The position numbers and the translations under genes were made by a program. Below are positions 57,773 to 64,000 of a DNA stretch of 64,000 bases, piece by piece. The notes beneath the pieces are model-generated. The model was not told where the DNA came from, searched no databases, and saw only the letters and a program-made list of their open reading frames with translations. How positions within the stretch are numbered: position 1 is the first letter of the stretch; every line of letters begins with the position of its first letter. This stretch comes from Halobacterium sp. KA-4 (GTDB lineage Archaea > Halobacteriota > Halobacteria > Halobacteriales > Halobacteriaceae), in contig NZ_JAJJZG010000001.1 in NCBI RefSeq assembly GCF_021028995.1, positions 1 through 64,000 of the forward strand, read 5' to 3'.

Positions 57773-58927
57773 CTACTTCAACAGCCGCTGCGCGATGGTG
57801 TTTCGGAGCACTTCGCTGGTGCCCTCGTAGATTTCGTTGAGTTTCGCGTCCCGGTAGTAGCGCTCCACGGCGAAGTCCTTCGTGTAGCCGTAGCCGCCGT
57901 GGATCTGGATGCCCTCGTTGGTGACCTCCCGAGAGATTTCGGAGGCGTACAGTTTGGCCTGCGCGGCGTCCTTGATGAAGTCCTCGCCGCGCATCTTCTT
58001 GTCCGCGGCGCGGTGCATCAGCAGTTTCGCGGACTGAATCTTCGTGTCCATGTCCGCGAGTTTGTGCTGAATCGCCTGGAAGTCGCTGATGGGCTGGTCG
58101 AACTGTTCGCGAGCCTGCGCGTACGTCAGGCTGTCGTCGAGGGCTGCGCGAGCCAGCCCGATGGAGCGCGCGGCGATAGTGATGCGGCCGCCGTTGAGCG
58201 TTTCGAGCGCCTGCTGGAAGCCCTCGCCCTCTTCGCCGAGAAGGCGGTCTGCAGGGATTCGCATGTCGTCGAAGCGCAGTTCCGCGGTCGGACAGCCCTT
58301 GTCGCCGAGTTTGTCCTCCGTGCCTTCGACGTGGAAGCCGTCGTCCTCGTCCGGGCGCACGACGAACGACGAGATGCCGCGGTGGCCGGCGTCGGGATCG
58401 GTCTTCGCGAACAGCACAATCGTGTCGGCGACGCTCCCGTTCGAAATCCAGAGCTTCTCGCCGTCGATGACGTACTCGTCGCCTGCGTGCCCGCTGGCAC
58501 GTTCGGCGGTGGTCTCCATCGAGGGGACGTCCGAGCCCGCGCCCGCCTCCGAGAGCGCGAACGCGCCGATGTCGTCGCCGCGGTTCATCGCCGCGAGGTA
58601 CTCGGACTTCTGGTCGTCGTCGCCGTACTGGTAGAGCATGTTCCCCGCGAGGCTCGTGTGCGCCGCGACGACCGTGCCGAGTCCGCCACTGCCCCGGGAG
58701 AGTTCTTCGAGCGCGATGGCGTACGAGTGGTAGTCCAGGCCCGCGCCGTCGTACTCCTCGAGGAACGGCATCCCCATCAGGCCGAGGTCGCTCATCTCGT
58801 CGATGAGGTCCCGCGGGAACTCGTCGTCGTGGTCGATGTCGTCCGCACGCGGAATCACTTCCTCGTCGACGAAGTCAGAGACCATCTCCTTGATTTGGCG
58901 CTGTTCGTCGCTGAGGCTGAAGTCCAT
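57773..58927 (-). CDS. acd: Acyl-CoA dehydrogenase
   Basis: A 384-residue FAD enzyme of fatty acid and amino acid breakdown. SLSDEQRQIKEMVSDFVDEEVIPRA (about 4-28), FALSEAGAGSDVPSMETTAER (about 123-143) with the flavin-binding region, YVIDGEKLWISNGSVADTIVLFAKTD (about 151-176), REQFDQPISDFQAIQHKLADM (about 271-291), and IQIHGGYGYTKDFAVERYYRDAKLNEIYEGTSEVLRNTIAQRLL (about 338-381) with the catalytic Glu in YEGTSE. Start ATG 58927 gives the standard N-terminus, and a TATA-like AAAAGTAAAG is about 30 bp upstream. Electrons go to ETF. Confidence 0.95.
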   Translation of the reverse strand: MDFSLSDEQRQIKEMVSDFVDEEVIPRADDIDHDDEFPRDLIDEMSDLGLMGMPFLEEYDGAGLDYHSYAIALEELSRGSGGLGTVVAAHTSLAGNMLYQYGDDDQKSEYLAAMNRGDDIGAFALSEAGAGSDVPSMETTAERASGHAGDEYVIDGEKLWISNGSVADTIVLFAKTDPDAGHRGISSFVVRPDEDDGFHVEGTEDKLGDKGCPTAELRFDDMRIPADRLLGEEGEGFQQALETLNGGRITIAARSIGLARAALDDSLTYAQAREQFDQPISDFQAIQHKLADMDTKIQSAKLLMHRAADKKMRGEDFIKDAAQAKLYASEISREVTNEGIQIHGGYGYTKDFAVERYYRDAKLNEIYEGTSEVLRNTIAQRLLK

Positions 58928-59142
58928 GCGTGGAACGTCCGAGTGGTGGGTCTTTACTTTTCTCCCCGGCGTGCCCGAGCAACGCGAGGGCACGGAACGT
59001 CGAGCGGTGAACATCGTGAGTCGCGAGCGGCGTGGCCGAGAGTCCCTGACCATTCCACGAGCATCGCGGCTGGGAATCCGTCGGTTCGCCGAACCGTCCC
59101 CCGTCCCTTTTTGCGCGTGGTCCCCGTAACGGGGGTATAGCG

Positions 59143-60192
59143 ATGGTCGGAGGCCACCCACAGTCCCCCCAGCCCGCGGCCGACGAGCGCGCGTGGTGCC
59201 ACGACGCCGTGCAGAACGTCTCCCGCACGTTCGCGTTGACTATCGACGCGCTCGAGGAGCCGATGGCGACGCGCATCTGCGTCGGCTACTTGTTGTGCCG
59301 CGTGGCGGACACCGTCGAGGACGCCACGTCGATACCGCCCGCCGAGCAGGCCGCGCTCCTGCGGACGTACGACCGCGTGCTCGACCCCGGCGACGAGACG
59401 GACGTCGCGGCGTTCCTGGCGGACGTGGAGCCACACCTGCCGGCCGAACTGGACGCCGACTGGACGGTCGTCGCGGAGGCGGACCGAGTCCTGCGGGCGT
59501 TCGAGAGCCTCGACGCCGACGCGCAGACGGCGATTCGGCCGACCGTCCGCGAGATGACGACCGGGATGGCGTCGTTCGTGGAGCGGTACGCCGAGGACGG
59601 CGGTCTCCGCATCCAGTCCGTGGAGGAACTCGAAGAGTACTGCTGGTACGTGGCGGGGACGGTGGGGGAACTCGTCACGGAACTACTGGCCGCGGACGCG
59701 GCTCGCGAGGAGGCGGCGACAATGCGCGAACACGCGCGCTCGTTCGCGCTGCTCCTCCAGCTCGTGAACGTCGCGAAGGACGTCCGGCCGGACTACCACG
59801 AGGAGAACAACGTCTACCTGCCGGCGTCGTGGCTGGACGAGGCGGGCGTCGACCCGGACGCGGTGGCGGACCCGTCGAACGCGGACGGCGTTGGGAGCGT
59901 CGTCGAGCGCGTCGTCGACCGCGCACGGGGGTACGCGGACGGCGCACAGCGGTGGCTGGAGGCGATGCCGACGACCAGCGGGAACACGCTGGCGGCGTGG
60001 ACGGTACCGTACCTGCTGGCGGTCGGGACGATGCGGGAGCTCCGCGACCGACCCGGAGACGTCGTCGTGGACGGCGACGTGAAGGTCTCGCGCGCGGAGG
60101 TGCACGCGGTGCTGACGCGCGTTACGGACGACTTCGACCGGGCGGCGCTGGACCGCCTGCGCGAGCGCATCGCGAGCCAGTCGCTGGCCTGA
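59143..60192 (+). CDS. Squalene/phytoene synthase family protein
   Basis: A 349-residue trans-isoprenyl diphosphate head-to-head synthase. WCHDAVQNVSRTFALTIDALEEPMATRICVGYLLCRVADTVEDAT (about 18-62) contains the first Asp-rich motif DTVED. LLQLVNVAKDVRPDYHEENNVYLPASWLDEAG (about 205-236) holds the second, with KDVRPDY. It condenses two farnesyl or geranylgeranyl diphosphates to squalene or phytoene; the spacing and the NVYLP loop are closer to squalene synthases, and haloarchaea make squalene. A TATA-like run CTTTTTG lies about 35 bp upstream. Confidence 0.88.
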   Translation: MVGGHPQSPQPAADERAWCHDAVQNVSRTFALTIDALEEPMATRICVGYLLCRVADTVEDATSIPPAEQAALLRTYDRVLDPGDETDVAAFLADVEPHLPAELDADWTVVAEADRVLRAFESLDADAQTAIRPTVREMTTGMASFVERYAEDGGLRIQSVEELEEYCWYVAGTVGELVTELLAADAAREEAATMREHARSFALLLQLVNVAKDVRPDYHEENNVYLPASWLDEAGVDPDAVADPSNADGVGSVVERVVDRARGYADGAQRWLEAMPTTSGNTLAAWTVPYLLAVGTMRELRDRPGDVVVDGDVKVSRAEVHAVLTRVTDDFDRAALDRLRERIASQSLA

Positions 60193-60232
60193 ACCCGGAA
60201 CGCGTTAGTCGCTGCCGACGCCACTGCTTCTC

Positions 60233-60916
60233 ATGGAGACAGTCGCCGACGTCGTCGCGAGCCTCGACGACCCGGACCGACCAGTCGTGCGCGCCGACCG
60301 CGTCCACGACGCCCGCGAGTTCCGGTCGCAGACGTACAAGACCGGGAACGCGCTGCGGCACTGCGGCGTCCGCGAGGAAGCCGGCGTCGCGATTCTGGAC
60401 GTGCCCGCGCCCGCCGCGCTGCAGACGTTCCTCGGCGCGGCGCTGCTGGGCGCGACCGTTGAGTTCGGCCCGGACCGCGTCGTCGAGGCGCGCGTGCTCG
60501 CGGGGCCGACTGCGGAACTCGGCGAGTACGACCTGCCGCCGGGCGGCCAGCGCGTCGGCTGGGGGGAGCCGCCCGCCGACCCGTCGTGGATGTACTTCGA
60601 GCGCGACGTGTGGAGCGAGAACCCGACGTTCCCGGAGCCGTCGGTCACGCCGGAGACCGAACTGCTCGCCGGCGTCACGCACGGCGAAGCGGTCGACGCG
60701 GCGCAGCGGGTCGCCGAGCAGTACGACGCGGACGACCGGGTCGCAGTGCGCGCGCCGTTCGCGGAGCCGGGGACGATTGTCGCGGGCGTGCTCGCGCCGT
60801 TGCTCGCGGGTGCGTCGATAGTGCTGCCGCCCGCCGGGGGCGCGGGGACGGTCGCGGTCGCGACGGGTGACGCGCCCGAGGACCGCGTGGTCGCGCCGGG
60901 CGACGCCGCGCCGTAG
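60233..60916 (+). CDS. AMP-ligase-like protein lacking catalytic motifs
   Basis: A 227-residue protein. FRSQTYKTGNALRHCGVREEAGVAILDVPAPAALQTFLGAALLGATVEFGP (about 31-81) resembles the start of acyl-CoA synthetases, and LLAGVTHGEAVDAAQRVAEQYDADDRVAVRAPFAEPGTIVAGVLAPLLAGASIVLPP (about 143-200) resembles the region around the second conserved strand of the same enzymes. The ATP loop (SSGTTGxPK) and the C-terminal lysine motif are missing, so it is either a remnant or a repurposed binding protein. Codon pattern is normal for the genome, arguing for a working gene. It follows the squalene synthase gene by 40 bp. Confidence 0.65.
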   Translation: METVADVVASLDDPDRPVVRADRVHDAREFRSQTYKTGNALRHCGVREEAGVAILDVPAPAALQTFLGAALLGATVEFGPDRVVEARVLAGPTAELGEYDLPPGGQRVGWGEPPADPSWMYFERDVWSENPTFPEPSVTPETELLAGVTHGEAVDAAQRVAEQYDADDRVAVRAPFAEPGTIVAGVLAPLLAGASIVLPPAGGAGTVAVATGDAPEDRVVAPGDAAP

Positions 60917-60983
60917 GCGACCGTCCGTGAATGAGTACCAATCTCGCGGAACCGCTATTACCCGGGGGTGAAATGGGGGACAC

Positions 60984-61148
60984 ATGCCAGATGCAGTAAT
61001 CAGCTGGGGTGGCCGAGCCTCCACGGGCGCGGCCGAGTCCGAGCGCGCCGACGGCGCCCCCGAGGGCGACGGAGGCACCCAGTGCGGCACGCATCGAACA
61101 GCGGGAGCGAGCGGCAGCGAATCGAGCGGCGACGTGATGAGCGAGTGA
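60984..61148 (+). CDS. Possible 54-residue polar protein
   Basis: ATG at 60984 opens a frame coding a Gly/Ser/Glu-rich, disordered-looking peptide that ends SSGDVMSE. A TATTA box about 26 bp upstream fits a leaderless start. Its TGA overlaps the ATG of the acetyltransferase gene (TGATG), hinting at coupling. There is no recognisable family, and low complexity makes chance likely too. Confidence 0.3.
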   Translation: MPDAVISWGGRASTGAAESERADGAPEGDGGTQCGTHRTAGASGSESSGDVMSE

Positions 61149-61714
61149 TGCCCGGGCCGATACTCGAAGTCGGCGACGACCTCGTCCTGCGGACCGTCGA
61201 GCGCGAGGACGCGGCGTTCCTCCAGCGGCTGTTCACGGACCCGTACGCGCGCCTCGGCCTCCACGCGGGCGGCCACAAGAGCGAGGCGGAGGTCGAGGAG
61301 TTCGTCGAGGAGGAAGTCGAGGACGACTCCAACGCGGCCTACCTCGCGTGCGTGGACGAGGACGACGCGCCCTACGACCACCCGGACGACGAGGAAACGA
61401 CGCCGGTAGCGTTCGTGTTCGCGAGCCACGTCGACCGCGACCGTCCGGGCCTCGTGCTTTGGGTGCCCGAGGAGCACCGTGGCGAGGGCTACGGCGCTGC
61501 CGCAGTCGACCTCGCGCTGAAGGGGCTGTTCCGGACGTACGACGCCCACACGGTCGGCGCGGAAGTGCTCGAGGGTGACGACTACACGCGGGCCGCGTTC
61601 GAGACTGTCGGCTTCGCCGACGAGGGCCGCGGCCGCGAGGTGTGGTTTGCGGAGGGCGAGTACCAGGACGCCATCGAGTACGGCTTGCTCCGCGAGGAGT
61701 GGGAGGACCGATAA
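61148..61714 (+). CDS. GNAT acetyltransferase (first of a tandem pair)
   Basis: A 188-residue RimJ/RimL-like N-acetyltransferase. DDLVLRTVEREDAAFLQRLFTDPYARLGL (about 9-37) is the usual opening; VLWVPEEHRGEGYGAAAVDLALKGLFRTYDAHTVGAEVLEGDDYTRAAFETVGFADEGRGREVWF (about 99-163) contains the acetyl-CoA loop E-H-R-G-E-G-Y-G. An acidic insertion with Asp-rich DEDDAPYDHPDDEE (about 70-83) is unusual and shared with the next gene. The ATG at 61148 overlaps the preceding small frame. Targets are unknown; relatives acetylate ribosomal proteins. Confidence 0.88.
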   Translation: MPGPILEVGDDLVLRTVEREDAAFLQRLFTDPYARLGLHAGGHKSEAEVEEFVEEEVEDDSNAAYLACVDEDDAPYDHPDDEETTPVAFVFASHVDRDRPGLVLWVPEEHRGEGYGAAAVDLALKGLFRTYDAHTVGAEVLEGDDYTRAAFETVGFADEGRGREVWFAEGEYQDAIEYGLLREEWEDR

Positions 61715-62280
61715 TGCCCGGGCCAGTCGTTACCGAGGGCGAGCGCGTCACGTTCCGCACCGTCGAACGCGACGACGCGGCGTTCATCCAGCGCTCCTGC
61801 ACGGACCCCCGCATTCGCTACTCGCTGGGCTCGATTCACCACCGCTCGCGCGCCCAGCAGGAGGAGGGCATGGAGGAGTGGATAGAGAGCGAGGGCACTG
61901 TGACGTTCGTCGCGTGCGACGATGAGGAAGACGCGCCTCGCGGCCACCCCGACGAGGAGGAGACCACGCCCATCGGGAGTTTCAACGCGCGCCACGTGGA
62001 CGGCGACCGCGTGTGGCTGTCCTACTGGCTGCTCCCCGAGTACCACGGCGAGGGCTACGGCCGCGACGTGGCCGAGACGGGTATCGACTACGTCTTCGAG
62101 AACTACGACGTCCACGGCATCACCGCGGGCGCCTACGAGTTCAACGACGCCTCCCGCGGGCTGCTGGAGGCGATGGGGTTCACGCAGGTCGCGCGCCGCC
62201 GCGAGTCCCGGTACATCGACGGCGACTACTACGACGAGGTGCGCTACGACCTGCTGCGCCGCGAGTGGGCTGAACAGTAA
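61714..62280 (+). CDS. GNAT acetyltransferase (second of a tandem pair)
   Basis: A 188-residue paralogue of the previous gene with the same length. Residues 9-37 are ERVTFRTVERDDAAFIQRSCTDPRIRYSL; WLSYWLLPEYHGEGYGRDVAETGIDYVFENYDVHGITAGAYEFNDASRGLLEAMGFTQVARRRESRYIDGDYYDEVRYDLL contains the H-G-E-G-Y-G acetyl-CoA loop. An acidic insertion (DDEEDAPRGHPDEEE) recurs at the same place. The ATG at 61714 overlaps the previous TAA (TAATG), so both are co-translated. A local duplication followed by divergence is the simplest explanation. Substrate unknown. Confidence 0.88.
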   Translation: MPGPVVTEGERVTFRTVERDDAAFIQRSCTDPRIRYSLGSIHHRSRAQQEEGMEEWIESEGTVTFVACDDEEDAPRGHPDEEETTPIGSFNARHVDGDRVWLSYWLLPEYHGEGYGRDVAETGIDYVFENYDVHGITAGAYEFNDASRGLLEAMGFTQVARRRESRYIDGDYYDEVRYDLLRREWAEQ

Positions 62281-62313
62281 TTCTTTTTTGCGCGTGCTCG
62301 GTCGGTGCCGGCA

Positions 62314-62694
62314 GTGACCGAGACGACCGCGCGTTGTCTGATTCGGGAGCTCGACGAACTGTTCGTCGAGGAGGTCGTCGACCCCGACGAGGGTCGGGTC
62401 TACCGGCCGTTCGGCCGTGAGGTCGAACCAGACGAGTCCTCCGAGGAGGCCGTCCGTGTGGCGTTCCGGGAGACGCTCGGCGTGGACCTCTCGTGGGTGA
62501 CCGAATTGGGCGAGTACGACGGCGTGCGCGTCTTCGAGGCGAGCGCCGACCAGAACTGGCTGTACGACGAGACCGGAATTACGGTCTACGACCCCGAGAC
62601 CGGGGAGACGATGCGGCTGGCGTGGCTCCACCGCGAGGACTTCGAGAAGTACGGGGAGACGCTGCGCCCCGCGGGGCTGCTGGCCGACCTCTGA
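62314..62694 (+). CDS. Small Nudix-like protein
   Basis: A 126-residue protein from a GTG at 62314; a T-run (62281-62289) about 30 bp upstream fits a leaderless start, and a GTG three codons earlier (62305) is also possible. FVEEVVDPDEGRVYRPFGREVEPDESSEEAVRVAFRETLGVDLSWVTELGEYDGVRVFEA (about 17-76) resembles a Nudix fold with a partly kept helix (A-V-R-V-A-F-R-E-T-L-G-V) but without the full REUXEE catalytic set. It may be a non-catalytic or strongly diverged Nudix protein. Its stop abuts that of the convergent acyl-CoA synthetase. Confidence 0.65.
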   Translation: MTETTARCLIRELDELFVEEVVDPDEGRVYRPFGREVEPDESSEEAVRVAFRETLGVDLSWVTELGEYDGVRVFEASADQNWLYDETGITVYDPETGETMRLAWLHREDFEKYGETLRPAGLLADL

Positions 62695-64000
62695 CTACTG
62701 GGCGTTCTCGATTGCGTCGATGGCGTCGGGGTTCTCGATGCTGGAGCGGTCGCCGATGTCCTCGTCGGTGTACGCGCCCTCAATGGCGCGGCGGACGATT
62801 TTCCCGGACTGGGTCTTCGGGAACTCGTCGACGAACAGCACCTCGCGCGGGCGGAACGGCTTGCCCAATTCGGCGCCGACCTGCTCGCGGAGTTCCGCAC
62901 GGAGGTCGTCGCTGGGTTCGACGTCGTCCTCCAGAATCACGTACGCGACGACGGCCTCGCCCGTGGTGTCGTCGGGGACGCCGACCGCGGCGGCCTGGTT
63001 GACGGCGTCGTGGTCGATGAGCGCGCCCTCCACTTCGGCGGGGCCGACCTTCCGGCCGGCGACGTTGATGGCGTCGTCCGCGCGGCCGTGCAGGAACCAG
63101 AAGCCGTCCTCGTCGACCTGCGCCCAGTCGCCGTGGTTCCAGACGTCCTCGAAGCGCGACCAGTACTCCTCAAGGTAGCGCTCGTCGCCGCTCCACAGGG
63201 ACTTGGTCATCGCGGGGTTCGAGGAGCGCGCGACGAGGTAGCCACGCTCGTGGGCGTCCTTGATGGAGTTGCCGTCCTCGTCGACGACGTCGATGTCCAT
63301 CCCGAGCCCGGGGCCGCCGAGCGTGCAGGGCTTGAGGGGTTGGATGGGCATCGGCATGAGGAAGCAGCCGAACACCTCGGTACCGCCGGAGATGTTGATG
63401 ATGGGTGCTTCGCCGTTGCCGACGTGCTCGTAGAACCACTCCCAGCTCTCGGGGTCCCACGGCTCGCCCGTCGACCCCAGCAGGCGCAAACTCGAGAGGT
63501 CGTGGTCCTCCAGCCACTCGTCGCCGTATTTCCGGAGCGCGCGAATCGCGGTCGGCGAGATGCCGAATTGGGTGACGCCATGGCGGTCTATCATCTCCCA
63601 GAAGCGGTCGGGCTCGGGGTGGTCGGGCGCGCCCTCGTACATCACGATGGTGCCGCCGAACGCGTGGTTGCCGACGAGCGTCCAGGGGCCCATCATCCAG
63701 CCGATGTCGCTGACCCAGAAGAAGCGGTCGCCGGGCTGCTGGTCGAAGCCGAAGTGAATCTCCTTGGCGGGCTGGACGAGCGTGCCCGCGTGCGTGTGGA
63801 CGATACCCTTCGGCTTCCCCGTCGTCCCCGACGAGTACAGGAGCATGCAGGGGTCGCTGGCGTTCATCTCGCGCGTCTCGAAGTCGTCGAGCTGCGTCTC
63901 GACGGCCTCGCTCCACCACTCGTCGCGGTCGTCGTCCCACGGAATGTCCGCGCCTAGTCTATCGTAGACGATGGTGTGTTCGACGTGGCCGGCTTGTTTG
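62695..64000 (-). CDS. AMP-forming acyl-CoA synthetase (acetyl-/propionyl-CoA synthetase type), start outside the window
   Basis: The visible 435 residues are the C-terminal part of a class I adenylate-forming enzyme. MLLYSSGTTGKPKGIVHTHAG holds the ATP loop (SSGTTGKPKG). WVSDIGWMMGPWTLVGNHAFGGTIVMYEGAPDHPE, LRLLGSTGEPWDPESWEWFYEHVG and INISGGTEVFGCF are the adenylation motifs, followed by HGRADDAINVAGRKVGPAEVEGAL and the C-terminal catalytic lysine in FPKTQSGKIVRRAIEG. The frame is open to the window edge without a start. The length and motifs fit acetyl- or propionyl-CoA synthetase-like enzymes; the acyl specificity cannot be stated. Confidence 0.93.
   Translation of the reverse strand, partial: KQAGHVEHTIVYDRLGADIPWDDDRDEWWSEAVETQLDDFETREMNASDPCMLLYSSGTTGKPKGIVHTHAGTLVQPAKEIHFGFDQQPGDRFFWVSDIGWMMGPWTLVGNHAFGGTIVMYEGAPDHPEPDRFWEMIDRHGVTQFGISPTAIRALRKYGDEWLEDHDLSSLRLLGSTGEPWDPESWEWFYEHVGNGEAPIINISGGTEVFGCFLMPMPIQPLKPCTLGGPGLGMDIDVVDEDGNSIKDAHERGYLVARSSNPAMTKSLWSGDERYLEEYWSRFEDVWNHGDWAQVDEDGFWFLHGRADDAINVAGRKVGPAEVEGALIDHDAVNQAAAVGVPDDTTGEAVVAYVILEDDVEPSDDLRAELREQVGAELGKPFRPREVLFVDEFPKTQSGKIVRRAIEGAYTDEDIGDRSSIENPDAIDAIENAQ

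Noticed and set aside
60675-61094. A minus-strand frame starting MRAALGASVALGG before the acetyltransferases
   Set aside because: After a short Ala/Gly-rich start it turns into Arg/Pro/His-rich sequence antisense to the preceding gene; no family resemblance.

Overview
The window is chromosomal DNA of an extremely halophilic archaeon (class Halobacteria). Proteins are strongly acidic (Asp/Glu-rich), coding DNA is very GC-rich with G or C at most third codon positions, and several genes have a TATA-like box 25-30 bp upstream of the start codon, as expected for leaderless archaeal transcripts. TrmB-type regulators, a PGF-CTERM surface protein, an archaeal complex I without the NADH module and a haloarchaeal cytochrome oxidase cluster agree with this. 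The gene content resembles Halobacterium and its relatives, but the genus is an inference. No rRNA, tRNA or CRISPR array was seen.

Layout. 1-3.2 kb is an accessory, lower-GC stretch: the 5' part of an IS66-type transposase, a tyrosine recombinase and an IS1341-type tnpB element with hairpin ends. 3.2-9.5 kb holds a small unknown gene, a divergent pair of TrmB-family regulators around an AT-rich spacer, and an operon of two exported proteins (calcium-binding repeats, then a beta-helix/PKD membrane protein). 9.5-22.4 kb is mostly metabolic: acyl-CoA carboxylase carboxyltransferase, CBS protein, MscS channel, DoxX and MaoC proteins, a PGF-CTERM surface protein, CitE-like lyase, glutamate dehydrogenase, aminotransferase, lumazine synthase, an Agl23-type membrane protein, and purK-purE. 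22.5-32.9 kb is one compact complex I operon (nuoA, B, CD, H, I, J1, J2, K, L, M, N). 32.9-35.2 kb encodes an RCK-DHH-DHHA1 protein and a CBS-ParB protein. 35.2-35.9 kb looks decayed. 36-38.5 kb has the methylmalonyl-CoA mutase large subunit and a GNAT/zinc-ribbon protein.

38.5-51 kb is a respiratory cluster: coxA, coxC and coxB, a CtaA-like/CtaB fusion for heme synthesis, a DUF420 protein, an ABC exporter and several small membrane proteins; birA lies inside it. 51-52.4 kb carries the B12-binding mutase subunit and its MeaB GTPase. 52.4-64 kb holds an alpha/beta hydrolase, a thiolase/DUF35 pair, AzlCD, a DUF418 protein, acyl-CoA dehydrogenase, a squalene/phytoene synthase, an AMP-ligase-like remnant, two tandem acetyltransferases, a Nudix-like protein and an acyl-CoA synthetase that runs off the window.

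Together, the carboxyltransferase, biotin ligase, both mutase subunits and MeaB give most of the route propionyl-CoA -> methylmalonyl-CoA -> succinyl-CoA, while complex I and the Cox cluster give proton-pumping respiration. Points worth a second look are the RCK-DHH/CBS-ParB pair, two upstream mini-ORFs that overlap azlC and the DUF418 gene, very small membrane proteins next to the Cox genes and the carboxyltransferase, the structured palindromic element near 50.2 kb, and the AMP-ligase-like protein that lacks catalytic motifs.
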